Assembly (NCBI RefSeq): GCF_000420065.1 | Contig: NZ_ATUF01000003.1 | Span: forward strand, 274,997 to 338,996 | Origin: Varibaculum cambriense DSM 15806 | GTDB lineage: Bacteria > Actinomycetota > Actinomycetes > Actinomycetales > Actinomycetaceae | Reading direction: 5' to 3' | DNA: 64,000 nt | Shown: in pieces, positions 43,341 to 53,270 of the stretch | Position numbering within the stretch: the stretch's first letter is position 1 | How the letters are laid out: each line of letters begins with the position of its first letter | The notes under the pieces: generated by a model | The model's input: the letters and a program-made list of their open reading frames with translations, nothing else | Database searches by the model: none | Told to the model about the DNA's origin: nothing | Made by a program: the position numbers and the translations under genes

Positions 43341-45287
43341 ATGGTAGGGAAGAAGCGAAGGTATTCGCCGGCGAAGAGCGCTTCTTCGCTAAAACAGAAA
43401 ACTCTTGCTGACCAGGGACAATCTCGAAAACAAGCGGGAAGCGACTTCATTTCTACGGGGATCGTAAACAGCCGGGGAGCGAGTAAGGCAGCTGGTAAGC
43501 GTGGGAGGCTGCTACTAGTGATAGTGGCCTTTCTACTGGTGCTGTGTAGCGCCAGGTTATTCGATTTGCAGGTAGTACAAGCCCCCGCTCTTGCTGACGA
43601 GGCCAGACAAGCGCGGACTGTTTCCGCTGAGATTGTCTCTAAGCGGGGAGACATTGTCGATAGAAAAGGAACGGTGCTGGCCACCTCGATCGAGGTCTAT
43701 AACGTATCAGTTAACCAGATGCTGGTAAAAAATTATGTGCATCACGAAATTTTTTCCCCGGACGGAAAGATCGTTACCGATAAAACTAAACTCCGCGACC
43801 CTCGTAATCGCAAGAAAGTGGTAGGAACCGGAGCCGCCGAAGCGGCCCGACAGCTGGCACCAATTCTGGATATGAACCCGGCAGTGCTCGGGGGGAAAAT
43901 GGTGGGAAACAGAGGTTTCGTCTACCTCGCTAAAAATGTTAGCGCTCAGAATTGGCGGAAGATCCGAAAACTAAAAATCGATGGTATCGATGGTGAACTA
44001 CGCTACCAGCGGCAATACCCTAATGGCCCCACCGCATCTTCGATTTTAGGATTCACTGATTTTGAACAAGTTGGGCAGGCAGGTATTGAGGCTACCCAAA
44101 ATAAGCAGCTGGCAGGAGTTCCGGGCAAGCGGGTGGCGGAGATATCTCCTTCCGGGCAAGTCATCCCGGGGGGAACCGATGTTTTACAGACCGCCACTCC
44201 CGGTAAAACCGTGCGGTTAACGATTGATGCGGATCTACAGAACACCGCGGAAGGCTTGGTAAATAAACAGGTCGCGGATTTTGGGGCTGCCTGGGGAACC
44301 GCGATTGTACAGCGAGTAGGTACCGGGCAGATCTTAGCGTTGGCAGATTCTGGAAACGAACCTCCCGAGCAGGTTCGTAAGCGAACTTCGGGAACCACTG
44401 GATCACGGGCGGTGCAATATACTTATGAACCGGGTTCTAGTGGCAAACTGGTGACTTTTGCTACCGCCTTGGAACAGAAGAAAATCACCCCGTTAACCCC
44501 GGTGAGCTCTCCAGATAAGATCACTATCGCCGGTCAGTCGTTTAGAGATTCCCATCCCCATCCCACCATGAACTTAACGGCCTCGGGGGTATTGGCTGAA
44601 TCCTCCAATACCGGTACGGTTCAAATTGGGCAAATGGTCACCGATCAGCAGCGATATCAAATGATGAAAGCTTTGGGTTTGGGGCAAAAAACCGGCATTG
44701 AAATGCCAGGTGAATCTGCAGGGATAATTGGCAGTCCCCAAAATTGGGATCCCCGCCAGCGGATGACCACTATGTTTGGTCAGGGGATGGCTTGCACCCC
44801 GCTACAAATATCTGCGCTTATCTCTACTATCGCTAACCATGGGGTCTATATTGCACCCCGGATGATTTCCGAATATGAAGACCCCCAGGGAATTCCTGAA
44901 AAAGTAAAAGTTCCGGCGGCCACCCAAAGGTTAGATCAGAACGCAGCCGCCACTTTGGTGCGGATGATGGAATCGGTAACTAGTGATGAAGGAACTGCTA
45001 AGAAAGCGCAGATCCCCGGTTATCGCAGTGCCGGTAAAACGGGTACCAGTGAAATTATTTCTGGCCGGGGAGGCTCCCAAGGCGTAGTTGCCTCGTTTGT
45101 CGGTTTGGCACCGGCGGAGAATCCCGAGATCGCAGTATCGGTGATTATCTATCAGCCAAAATCAGGAATTTATGGAGGGGTAGTAGCCGGTCCGGTATTT
45201 TCGCAGGTAGCAGCGCAAGCTTTAACTTTGCTGGATGTTCCCCCCTCCAGCACTAAGCCGCAGCTTTATCCAATCAACGCGCACTAG
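43341..45287 (+). CDS. ftsI: Division transpeptidase, penicillin-binding protein FtsI/PBP3
   Basis: 648 residues. One N-terminal membrane helix (about 54-70, LLLVIVAFLLVLCSARLF) is followed by a pedestal domain and the transpeptidase. The penicillin-binding motifs are all present: SSGK with active Ser366 (EPGSSGK), SSN (ESSNTGT) and KTG (AGKTGTSE). The first motif has Ser-Gly where PGSTFK is more usual, which is conservative enough. It cross-links septal peptidoglycan with FtsW. Confidence 0.95.
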   Translation: MVGKKRRYSPAKSASSLKQKTLADQGQSRKQAGSDFISTGIVNSRGASKAAGKRGRLLLVIVAFLLVLCSARLFDLQVVQAPALADEARQARTVSAEIVSKRGDIVDRKGTVLATSIEVYNVSVNQMLVKNYVHHEIFSPDGKIVTDKTKLRDPRNRKKVVGTGAAEAARQLAPILDMNPAVLGGKMVGNRGFVYLAKNVSAQNWRKIRKLKIDGIDGELRYQRQYPNGPTASSILGFTDFEQVGQAGIEATQNKQLAGVPGKRVAEISPSGQVIPGGTDVLQTATPGKTVRLTIDADLQNTAEGLVNKQVADFGAAWGTAIVQRVGTGQILALADSGNEPPEQVRKRTSGTTGSRAVQYTYEPGSSGKLVTFATALEQKKITPLTPVSSPDKITIAGQSFRDSHPHPTMNLTASGVLAESSNTGTVQIGQMVTDQQRYQMMKALGLGQKTGIEMPGESAGIIGSPQNWDPRQRMTTMFGQGMACTPLQISALISTIANHGVYIAPRMISEYEDPQGIPEKVKVPAATQRLDQNAAATLVRMMESVTSDEGTAKKAQIPGYRSAGKTGTSEIISGRGGSQGVVASFVGLAPAENPEIAVSVIIYQPKSGIYGGVVAGPVFSQVAAQALTLLDVPPSSTKPQLYPINAH

Positions 45288-45326
45288 CTATCCTTAGAAG
45301 AAGAACTTGGAAGTAGGAGCGGACAA

Positions 45327-46859
45327 ATGTGGACACTGGGTTGGATTGCTGAAGCCCTGAACCAGCCGTGTAAGAATTCAGAAACTATCATTGAGGGTCG
45401 GGTAGTTACCGACTCCCGCGAGGTAGCGCCAGGAGATTTGTATGTAGCTCGTCGTGGAGAAAATTCCGATGGGCATGACTACCTGGAAAGTGCTTTGCGG
45501 GCAGGGGCAGCTGCTGCCCTCGTAGAGCGGAAAGAGCCTGCTGAACAGGTAGGTATTCCCTATGTGCAAGTTCCGGAAGCAACCCGCGCGCTCGGATGGC
45601 TAGCGCACGCTCATTTAGCAGCATTAAGGCAAAAAGGGAGTGGGAAAAGGCCGGTGTGCGTAGGGATTACCGGGTCAGCCGGTAAAACTACCACCAAGGA
45701 TTTATTAGCCAGTCTGCTGCAGCTAAAAGGCCAGGTAGTGGCGCCTGAGAAGTCCTACAATAACGAGGTCGGGGTGCCCCTAACCATCCTGCGAGCTGAT
45801 GAAACTACGGATTTTCTAGTTCTAGAGATGGGAGCTTCTGGACCGGGGCACTTGGCCTTGCTAACTGAAATCGCCCCCTTGGATATGGCGATTGAGCTGA
45901 TGGTAGGACATGCGCATCTGGGAGGATTCGGCAGCATCGAGGGGCTTGCGCAAGCCAAAGCAGAGCTCCTTTGGGGACTGCGAAACTTTGACGGCAAACG
46001 TTACTGGCCTTTAAGTCCGGCAGCAAAGCAAGCCCGCCTAGTATTTCAGCAAGATGGTTATCGCGAGGAACCTCCCTCAGAAAAATCTGCTCCCTCGCTG
46101 GCTATCTTGAACTGTGGGGATGACCGGGTACGTCAAATGGCTTCCGGAAAACAGATTCGCTACTTCGGAGAGCTAAAACCAGAGGAAACTGTAGAAGAAT
46201 CTGCCACTACCAGGGGAGTTTACGCCTCCCAAGTCGCAGTAGACAGTGATGGTCACGCCACCTTCTGGATGACCCGCGGAACAGAAGCCATTAAAGTGAA
46301 GTTAGGACTGGTAGGCCGGCATAATGTGTCTAACGCATTGGCAGCAGTTACCGCTGCCACCGAGTTGGGGGTGTCCCTTAACGAGGCTGCGCGCGTACTC
46401 GAAAATGCCCGTCCCTTGTCGCAGCACCGTCTAGACGTGCGGGAAATTGAATCTGAGATCACAGTGATCGATGACTCCTATAATGCGAACTTGGATTCTA
46501 TGCGTTCCGGGATCGCCACCTTAAAGACACTGGCGCAAGCTAAGGGAAGAGGACGTGCGGTGGCAGTCCTGGGAGAAATGCTCGAGTTGGGAGCAGATTC
46601 CGGGAATCACCACCGCCTGGTAGGGCAGGCGTGTATTGCAGCGGGAATAGCGGTAGTTGTCACGGTGGGTTCGGAAGCTACCCCGATTTACCAGACTGTT
46701 TTAGACCACGCCGAAGCGCAACACTGCGAAAACGTCGAGGAGGCACTTAGAGTGGTTAGGCAGGTTCTAGCTCCCGGCGATACGGTATTAATTAAGGGCT
46801 CAAACGGATCTGGGGTCTGGAAAATTGCAGAAGCCTTAACAGGAGGTAGCGAAAGCTAA
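45327..46859 (+). CDS. murF: UDP-MurNAc-tripeptide D-alanyl-D-alanine ligase MurF
   Basis: 510 residues. It adds D-Ala-D-Ala to finish the stem pentapeptide. ATP loop GITGSAGKTTTKDLL, then EKSYNNEVGVPLTIL, EMGASGPGHLALL, and the C-terminal IDDSYNANLDSMRSGI, all MurF hallmarks. In most clusters murE stands just before it; here ftsI is followed directly by murF. The stop overlaps the mraY start by one base. Confidence 0.96.
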   Translation: MWTLGWIAEALNQPCKNSETIIEGRVVTDSREVAPGDLYVARRGENSDGHDYLESALRAGAAAALVERKEPAEQVGIPYVQVPEATRALGWLAHAHLAALRQKGSGKRPVCVGITGSAGKTTTKDLLASLLQLKGQVVAPEKSYNNEVGVPLTILRADETTDFLVLEMGASGPGHLALLTEIAPLDMAIELMVGHAHLGGFGSIEGLAQAKAELLWGLRNFDGKRYWPLSPAAKQARLVFQQDGYREEPPSEKSAPSLAILNCGDDRVRQMASGKQIRYFGELKPEETVEESATTRGVYASQVAVDSDGHATFWMTRGTEAIKVKLGLVGRHNVSNALAAVTAATELGVSLNEAARVLENARPLSQHRLDVREIESEITVIDDSYNANLDSMRSGIATLKTLAQAKGRGRAVAVLGEMLELGADSGNHHRLVGQACIAAGIAVVVTVGSEATPIYQTVLDHAEAQHCENVEEALRVVRQVLAPGDTVLIKGSNGSGVWKIAEALTGGSES

Positions 46860-47971
46860 TGGTGCCTTTAGGAATATCGCTATTAACCTCCCTAATAGTA
46901 TCGCTGGTAGGAACCCCGGTACTGATTCGCGTATTGCGTAAACACCAATACGGCCAGTTCATTCGCAAAGATGGTCCTACTGCGCATTACACTAAGCGCG
47001 GCACTCCCACGATGGGGGGACTGGTCATCATTTTGGCGACCGTTTGCGGCTGGGTGGCAGCGCACCTCGCTTCATGGACATTTCCCTCGCCCTCTGGTTG
47101 GCTGCTGATGCTACTGATATTGGGGCTAGGGCTGATCGGTTTCCTTGATGACTACATCAAAATCTCGCGTCAACGCTCCCTGGGATTAACTCCCTGGGCA
47201 AAGATTGTGGGACAACTGGCAGTAGGAACCACTTTCGGAGTGTTGGCACTGCTATTTCCCCGCCGCGACGAATCTGGGATTGCTATCACCCCGGCCTCTA
47301 CTAAGATTTCGGTGGTACGCGACGTTAGTGGACTAGATTTAGCGTTCGCTGGGACTGTGGTGGCGTTTATTTTATTCGCTCTGTGGGCTAACTTCTTGAT
47401 TGCGGCCTGGTCAAATGGAGTAAACCTCACCGATGGTTTAGATGGTTTAGCCTCGGGTGCCTGCCTATTTGCTTTCGGTGCCTACACCGGGGTGGCTACC
47501 TGGCAATATTATCAGCGTTGTCCGCTGGTGGACGTGGCTCCCCGAGTTGCTTCTGCCTGCTATGAGGTGCGGGATCCCGCAGATTTGGCGATAATCTCGC
47601 TGGCGATTGTGGGCGCCTGCTTCGGCTTTCTCTGGTGGAACACTTCCCCTGCCCAAATTTTCATGGGGGATACCGGGTCTCTAGCCTTAGGCGGAGCCTT
47701 TGCAGGATTATCAATTCTGACCCGTACCGAATTCCTGGCAGTCATCATCGGCGGATTGTTTGTATTAATCGTGATGTCAGATGTGATCCAGGTGGGGGTA
47801 TTTAAGCTTACTCGTAAACGGGTGTTTAAAATGGCTCCCTTACATCACCATTTCGAGCTCAAAGGCTGGAAAGAAGTCACGATTGTGGTTAGGTTCTGGA
47901 TTATTGCCGGCCTGTTTGCGATTGTAGGCGTTGCTTTGTTCTACGCAGAATGGGTGGTTGCAATAAAGTGA
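46859..47971 (+). CDS. mraY: Phospho-MurNAc-pentapeptide transferase MraY
   Basis: 370 residues, about ten membrane helices. It makes lipid I. Catalytic and binding motifs are visible: KDGPTAHYTKRGTPTMGGL, FLDDYIKISRQRSLGL (Asp-Asp), NGVNLTDGLDGLASG, FMGDTGSLALGG and MAPLHHHFELKGWKE with the His triad. Start ATG 46859 overlaps murF; its stop overlaps the murD start. Confidence 0.97.
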   Translation: MVPLGISLLTSLIVSLVGTPVLIRVLRKHQYGQFIRKDGPTAHYTKRGTPTMGGLVIILATVCGWVAAHLASWTFPSPSGWLLMLLILGLGLIGFLDDYIKISRQRSLGLTPWAKIVGQLAVGTTFGVLALLFPRRDESGIAITPASTKISVVRDVSGLDLAFAGTVVAFILFALWANFLIAAWSNGVNLTDGLDGLASGACLFAFGAYTGVATWQYYQRCPLVDVAPRVASACYEVRDPADLAIISLAIVGACFGFLWWNTSPAQIFMGDTGSLALGGAFAGLSILTRTEFLAVIIGGLFVLIVMSDVIQVGVFKLTRKRVFKMAPLHHHFELKGWKEVTIVVRFWIIAGLFAIVGVALFYAEWVVAIK

Positions 47972-49407
47972 CAAACCAAAACTGGGCAGGCCGGGTCATC
48001 TGTATTATCGGCCTGGGATCATCGGGCAGAGCCTGTTGTGAAGTGCTCTCCACTCTGGGAGCCAAGGTATATGGGATTGATGGCCAAGAAGAAGCAGTGG
48101 CCAATTGCTCCCAGGACTACCCGCACGCTCAGTTCTATCAGGGACAAGGAGATAACTGGGAAGATCTGCTAGATAAGATTGATCCTTCATTGCTAGTGGT
48201 CAGTCCCGGGGTACCTCCACGCCATAGCGCTTTCACTTGGGCGAAAAAACACCAGGTGGAACTGTGGGGCGAGGTCGAATTAGCTTGGCAGATCCAAAAA
48301 ACCGCTACTTCCCGCCCAAACACCCCCTGGCTAACCGTTACCGGTACCAACGGCAAAACCACCACGGTCGGGATGACCCAGTCTATTTTGCAGGCTGCGG
48401 GTTATGAGGCACTAGCGGTCGGAAACGTAGGCTCCCCGGTGGTATTAGCCGCTGCTCAGGCTAAAGCCCAAGTATTAGCGGTAGAACTATCCAGCTTCCA
48501 GCTCTATACCATTAGCTCCCTATCGCCACTGGCCGCAGTCTGTTTAAATATTGATGCGGATCATTTGGATTGGCATGGGAGTGAAGCAGCCTATGTCGCG
48601 GCGAAAGCGCGGGTTTATGAACGTGCCCAAAAAGCCGTCCTCTACAATCAACAAGATTCCCGCACCTTAGACCTAACCTTAGCTGCCGACGTAACCGAAG
48701 GATGTCGGGCGATCGGGTTCACTACTGGTATCCCCGATATCTACCAGTTGGGTCTAGTAGAAAATATGCTGATTGATCGCGCCTATAGCGCTAATCCCTA
48801 TAAAGAGGCAGTAGCACTTGTGGGAATGGGGGATTTTCACTATTACCACGGTGAGCCGGGGATTACGGTGCTCCAAGATGCTTTAGCGGCAGCTGGGCTC
48901 ACCAGAGCCCTAGGGGTAGCCCCCGAGGCAGTGCGTGACGGAATCCGCAGCTTCGTCCCGCAGGCGCATCGAAGGGCCATCGTAGGTCAGGCTGCGCAGG
49001 TCACTTGGATTGATGATTCCAAAGCCACCAACACCCATGCTGCGGCTGCTTCTTTATCCGGAATGCCCCCGGCCTCAGTGGTGTGGATAGCTGGTGGGGA
49101 TACTAAAGGACAGTCCTTTGATCAGCTAGTTACCCAGATAGCTGCCACTTTACGGGGGGTAGTACTGATCGGGGAAGATCGCTCCGCTTTGCGTGAGGCA
49201 TTGGCTCAGCACGCCCCTAAGGTTCCAGTAGTGGAAGTTAGCTCCCATGATGACATGATGTTCTCGGTGGTAAACGAGGCAGTCGCGCTCTCGCGTCCCG
49301 GAGATAAAGTGATTTTAGCGCCTGCCTGTGCCTCCTGGGATCAGTTTGCAAACTATTCTCAGCGTGGGGAGGCTTTCGCTAATGCCGTGTCCCGTTTGGA
49401 GGGATAG
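47968..49407 (+). CDS. murD: UDP-MurNAc-L-alanine D-glutamate ligase MurD
   Basis: 479 residues from GTG 47968, which overlaps the mraY stop (GTGA); a longer frame begins at 47950 inside mraY without a ribosome site. The N-terminal Rossmann domain shows ICIIGLGSSGRACCEVL, the ATP loop is TVTGTNGKTTTVGM, and later come NIDADHLDWHGSEAAYVAAKARV and WIDDSKATNTHAAAASL. It adds D-Glu to the growing stem peptide. Confidence 0.96.
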   Translation: MTNQNWAGRVICIIGLGSSGRACCEVLSTLGAKVYGIDGQEEAVANCSQDYPHAQFYQGQGDNWEDLLDKIDPSLLVVSPGVPPRHSAFTWAKKHQVELWGEVELAWQIQKTATSRPNTPWLTVTGTNGKTTTVGMTQSILQAAGYEALAVGNVGSPVVLAAAQAKAQVLAVELSSFQLYTISSLSPLAAVCLNIDADHLDWHGSEAAYVAAKARVYERAQKAVLYNQQDSRTLDLTLAADVTEGCRAIGFTTGIPDIYQLGLVENMLIDRAYSANPYKEAVALVGMGDFHYYHGEPGITVLQDALAAAGLTRALGVAPEAVRDGIRSFVPQAHRRAIVGQAAQVTWIDDSKATNTHAAAASLSGMPPASVVWIAGGDTKGQSFDQLVTQIAATLRGVVLIGEDRSALREALAQHAPKVPVVEVSSHDDMMFSVVNEAVALSRPGDKVILAPACASWDQFANYSQRGEAFANAVSRLEG

Positions 49408-49409
49408 CT

Positions 49410-50756
49410 ATGGTGACGCGGGCATCGACCGGAAATAAAAAAAATTCTTCTCAGGGCACAGCCGCTAAAATCAGGAAAAAAATTCCGCGGATTGAAGTTA
49501 AACGCGCAGAGTCTTTCCGATCGGATAACCCGGAGGGTAAACGCAAACTCCTGAACCTGTGGCGTTCTATCACCCATACCCCGTTATTCAACTACCAAAT
49601 GCTGTGGTTCTTGATCATCGCGTTAGCGGTGATTGGATTAATGATGCAATTTTCTGCCTCGGTAATCCTGGAGCTGTCTGCCGGTACCAATCCCTATTGG
49701 GGAGTGGCACGCCCCCTGCTAATTATGGCAGTGGGTTTCGCCGCAATGATCTTCATATCGCGTTTACCTGCGGGTTTCTTTGAAAAATTTGCGTTAACGG
49801 TAATATTTCCGCTGGCTATTGCCGGTCAGTTAGCGGTGTTTACCTCGCTGGGGCGCGGTCAAGGTGGCAACCGCAACTGGGTTTATATTCCCGGTATTAA
49901 CCAGGTATTACAGCCTTCAGAGTTCTTAAAAGTAGCCTTTATTTTGCTGCTAGTCACGGTATTCAGTAGTGGCAGGTGCCGAATAGATTCTCTTGGTGAC
50001 CTTTTCAAATGGGTCGGGCTGCCTTTTATAGTTATTGTGGCCACGGTAATGGCAGGTCACGACATGGGAACCCTGCTTATTTTCGTTTCTATTTTGCTGT
50101 GTGTATTACTAATCGCCGGGATTTCTCTGCGTTGGCTCGGGATAGGGATAGGTCTGCTGTCTGTGGCCGCAGTCGGGGCGGTACTGAGTTCTTCTTCCCG
50201 CAGGAATCGGGTGCTTTCTTTCTTGCATCCTTCCCAAGCTAATCCTACGGGTTCTGGTCTGCAGCCCCTGCGTGCCAAGTGGGGATTGGGAACCGGGGGA
50301 CTAACCGGAGTCGGGCCGGGTGCCTCTCGCCAAAAGTGGAATTATTTGCCGGAAGCTCATACCGATTTTATTTACGCAATTTTGGGTGAAGAATTCGGAC
50401 TATTCGGCACCCTTCTAGTGTTGGTAATTTTCGGGCTGCTCGCCTGGGTACTGAGCCGGTTAATCATCAATGCTACCCACCAGACCACCCGACTTTGTGC
50501 TGCGGGAACTTTGGGGTGGCTAGTGGTACAGGCACTCATGAATATCATGGTAGTGATCGGGTTCCTACCTGTAATAGGAGTGCCGCTGCCTCTGATTTCT
50601 TCTGGAGGCTCTACGGCGCTGGCAACCCTAATACAAATGGGGGTGCTTTTAAGCTACTTGCGAGCAGAGCCAGGAGTAGCTGCAGCCGTAGCTCACCGGC
50701 CAAAATATTTGCGTACTAGCAGAGCCGTCAGATTGGAAAAACGCGATGGAAAATAA
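49410..50756 (+). CDS. ftsW: Lipid II polymerase FtsW
   Basis: 448 residues, SEDS family, about ten membrane helices after a Lys-rich cytoplasmic N-terminus (1-60). Signature segments are GRGQGGNRNWVYIPGINQVLQPSEFLKVAFIL, AGHDMGTLLIFVSILL, LPEAHTDFIYAILGEEFGLFG and the late GVPLPLISSGGSTALATLI. It polymerises glycan strands at the septum with FtsI. Its end overlaps murG by 11 bases. Confidence 0.95.
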   Translation: MVTRASTGNKKNSSQGTAAKIRKKIPRIEVKRAESFRSDNPEGKRKLLNLWRSITHTPLFNYQMLWFLIIALAVIGLMMQFSASVILELSAGTNPYWGVARPLLIMAVGFAAMIFISRLPAGFFEKFALTVIFPLAIAGQLAVFTSLGRGQGGNRNWVYIPGINQVLQPSEFLKVAFILLLVTVFSSGRCRIDSLGDLFKWVGLPFIVIVATVMAGHDMGTLLIFVSILLCVLLIAGISLRWLGIGIGLLSVAAVGAVLSSSSRRNRVLSFLHPSQANPTGSGLQPLRAKWGLGTGGLTGVGPGASRQKWNYLPEAHTDFIYAILGEEFGLFGTLLVLVIFGLLAWVLSRLIINATHQTTRLCAAGTLGWLVVQALMNIMVVIGFLPVIGVPLPLISSGGSTALATLIQMGVLLSYLRAEPGVAAAVAHRPKYLRTSRAVRLEKRDGK

Positions 50757-51867
50757 TAGATCGGTACTTTTAGCCGGAGGGGGAACCGCCGGTCATGTCA
50801 ACCCGCTGTTGGCTGCGGCGCGCTGTCTGCGAGATCAAGGCTGGAAGGTTACGATTATCGGTACTAGGGAAGGCAAAGAGACCGAGCTAGTACCCGCTGC
50901 CGGCTTCGATTTGCACTATATCCCCCGGATACCGTTGCCGCGCCGTCCTTCTTTGCAGTTCTTTACCATTCCCAGCCGGATGCGGGAGACGGTAAAGAAG
51001 ATAGAATCGCTAATCCAAAAGAAGAAGGTGGGAGTAGTCATCGGCTTTGGAGGTTATGTTTCCACTCCTGCCTATTTAGCGGCGCGGCGTGCACAGGTAC
51101 CGCTGGTAATCCATGAACAAAACGCTCGTCCCGGCTTGGCCAACCGGTTAGGGGCACGGTGGGCCAAAGTGGTAGCTTTAACTTTTCCCTCCACGAAACT
51201 TAAGGCCAAGCAGGGGCGAACCACTTGCATCGGGTTACCTTTGCGACCCGAAATAGCGGAGTTGGCTAAAAAACGTCACGATCGGTCGGAACAAAAACGT
51301 CAGCGGGAGCTGGCTCTAAAGTCTTTTGATCTAGGTGTGCAGCTACCAACCTTGCTGGTCACTGGGGGATCTTTGGGAGCACTTTCCCTAAACCAAGCTT
51401 TGCAGGAGGCGGCGGCACAGTTGCCGGAAGATATCCAGGTAATTCACTTAACTGGCAAAGATAAAGATGAGTCGGTGCGCCAGGCTCTTCCCGAATCTTT
51501 AAAGCCGCGTTATCGGGTTTTAGATTACCTGGTGGATATGGAAAGGGCACTAGCCGCCGCGGACTTGGTGGTTTGTCGTTCCGGTGCCGGTACGGTGGCG
51601 GAGATGACCGCCTTAGCATTACCGGCAGTCTATGTACCACTACCGATTGGGAACGGCGAGCAACGTCTTAACGCCGAAGACGCGGTAAAAAGTGGAGGTG
51701 CGCTGCTAGTTGATAACGCCCAGTTTAATGCGGATTTCGTTACCAGACAGGTAGTGCCCTTACTGTTGTCGCCAGAACGTTTGCAACAAATGTCGCGAGC
51801 ACTCCCGGAAGAGGGAATCGATGCCGCGGAGAAACTGGCACAAATCGCTAAGGAAGTATGCCGATGA
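50746..51867 (+). CDS. murG: UDP-GlcNAc transferase MurG
   Basis: 373 residues, GT-B fold. It converts lipid I to lipid II. Visible are the N-terminal GGGTAGHVNPLLAAARCLRD loop, GFGGYVSTPAYLAARRAQVPLVIHEQNARPGLANR, VTGGSLGALSLNQAL and CRSGAGTVAEMTALALPAVYVPLP. The start lies inside the end of ftsW, and the stop overlaps murC in ATGA. Confidence 0.96.
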   Translation: MENNRSVLLAGGGTAGHVNPLLAAARCLRDQGWKVTIIGTREGKETELVPAAGFDLHYIPRIPLPRRPSLQFFTIPSRMRETVKKIESLIQKKKVGVVIGFGGYVSTPAYLAARRAQVPLVIHEQNARPGLANRLGARWAKVVALTFPSTKLKAKQGRTTCIGLPLRPEIAELAKKRHDRSEQKRQRELALKSFDLGVQLPTLLVTGGSLGALSLNQALQEAAAQLPEDIQVIHLTGKDKDESVRQALPESLKPRYRVLDYLVDMERALAAADLVVCRSGAGTVAEMTALALPAVYVPLPIGNGEQRLNAEDAVKSGGALLVDNAQFNADFVTRQVVPLLLSPERLQQMSRALPEEGIDAAEKLAQIAKEVCR

Positions 51868-53270
51868 GCGAGAAAAAATACCATTTTATCGGGGTTGGGG
51901 GAGCCGGAATGTCGGTGGTTGCGCAGCTTTTTGCGGCGCGTGGCTGGGAACTGACCGGTTCGGATCAAAACGAATCCGATAACTTAAAGAAACTACGGGA
52001 TCTAGGAGTCGCATGTTGGGTGGGTACCCGCCCGCAGCTGATTACCCCCGACATGACTATTGTTTATTCCAGTGCAATTCGCCCTAGTAATCCCGAATTC
52101 GCGGCGGGTAAAGCCGCCGGTTGTAAGTTTATGCATCGCTCCCAGGCGCTGGCGCTCGCGGCGGCCGACCGGAAGTTCGTGGCCGTGGCGGGGGCACATG
52201 GTAAAACCACTACTTCTGGCATGTTGGCGCAAACTCTTTCCCAGCTGGGAGCAGATCCCTCTTTTGCGGTGGGAGGAATAGTCCGTCATTACCAAACTGG
52301 AGCCCATCTGGGTAAAGGCGAGTATTTTATTGCCGAGGCCGACGAATCTGACGGTTCTTTCCTGAACTACCGCCCCCAGGTGGCGATTATTACCAATATT
52401 GAGCCCGACCACCTCGATAACTATGGATCAGCAGAAAAGTTCGCGGAGGCATTTTTTGATTTCAGCAACTGTATTAAACCAGGGGGAACGCTGATTGTTT
52501 GTACTGATGATCCCGGTTGTCACCAGCTGGTTCAGCGCCGGGAAGCTATGCCAGCTAACTCCGCTGCCCCTGGCATGCGGATCCTCGGTTATGGGGGGGA
52601 GAAACCTTCCCTGCACTTGGATGAGTTTTGCCTGATTAAACCGCTGGTGGAAGATACTACCTCGGTATCTGCAAATTTCACGGTGGCGGGGAAAACTACC
52701 GCCGTCCGCCTGCCGATGCCGGGGCAGCATAACCTATTAAATGCGGCAGCAGTGTTCTTAGGAGCACAAGTTGCCGGTTTCTCTGCGCCAGAGATTGCTC
52801 AGGCTTTAGGGGATTTCGAGGGAACCGCGCGTCGGTTTGAAACCAAAGGTGAAGTAGGAGGGATCCGGGTAATCGATGATTACGCCCATCATCCCACCGA
52901 AGTGGAAGCCCTGATGCACCAGGCGCGCGAGGCAGCCGGGGGAGGACGCGTTCTAGTGTTATTCCAGCCGCATCTGTATTCGCGTACCCGCAATTTTGCT
53001 CCCCGTTTTGCCCGGGCTCTTGATCTGGCTGATCAAGTGGTTGTGTGCGATATTTTCCGGGCACGAGAGGATCCCATTGCGGGGGTAACTTCCCAGCTAA
53101 TCACGGAAGAAATGCAGCGCGGCTCCTACTTGGGGGATCGGGATGAGGCGGCACGCATGCTCGCTAATGCGGCTGAACCAGGAGATTTGATCTTGACTGT
53201 GGGAGCGGGAGATGTGACCGTGGCCGGGGGGCTGATTTTAGAGGTTTTAACCCAGAGGTTCGCGCAGTGA
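51864..53270 (+). CDS. murC: UDP-MurNAc L-alanine ligase MurC
   Basis: 468 residues. It adds L-Ala, the first stem residue. The Rossmann loop is IGVGGAGMSVVAQLF, the ATP loop AVAGAHGKTTTSGML, followed by EADESDGSFLNYRP, NIEPDHLDNYGSAEKF and DDYAHHPTEVEAL. ATG 51864 is chosen because AAGGAAG is seven bases upstream; ATG 51858 directly abuts that site. The stop overlaps ftsQ by four bases. Confidence 0.96.
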   Translation: MSEKKYHFIGVGGAGMSVVAQLFAARGWELTGSDQNESDNLKKLRDLGVACWVGTRPQLITPDMTIVYSSAIRPSNPEFAAGKAAGCKFMHRSQALALAAADRKFVAVAGAHGKTTTSGMLAQTLSQLGADPSFAVGGIVRHYQTGAHLGKGEYFIAEADESDGSFLNYRPQVAIITNIEPDHLDNYGSAEKFAEAFFDFSNCIKPGGTLIVCTDDPGCHQLVQRREAMPANSAAPGMRILGYGGEKPSLHLDEFCLIKPLVEDTTSVSANFTVAGKTTAVRLPMPGQHNLLNAAAVFLGAQVAGFSAPEIAQALGDFEGTARRFETKGEVGGIRVIDDYAHHPTEVEALMHQAREAAGGGRVLVLFQPHLYSRTRNFAPRFARALDLADQVVVCDIFRAREDPIAGVTSQLITEEMQRGSYLGDRDEAARMLANAAEPGDLILTVGAGDVTVAGGLILEVLTQRFAQ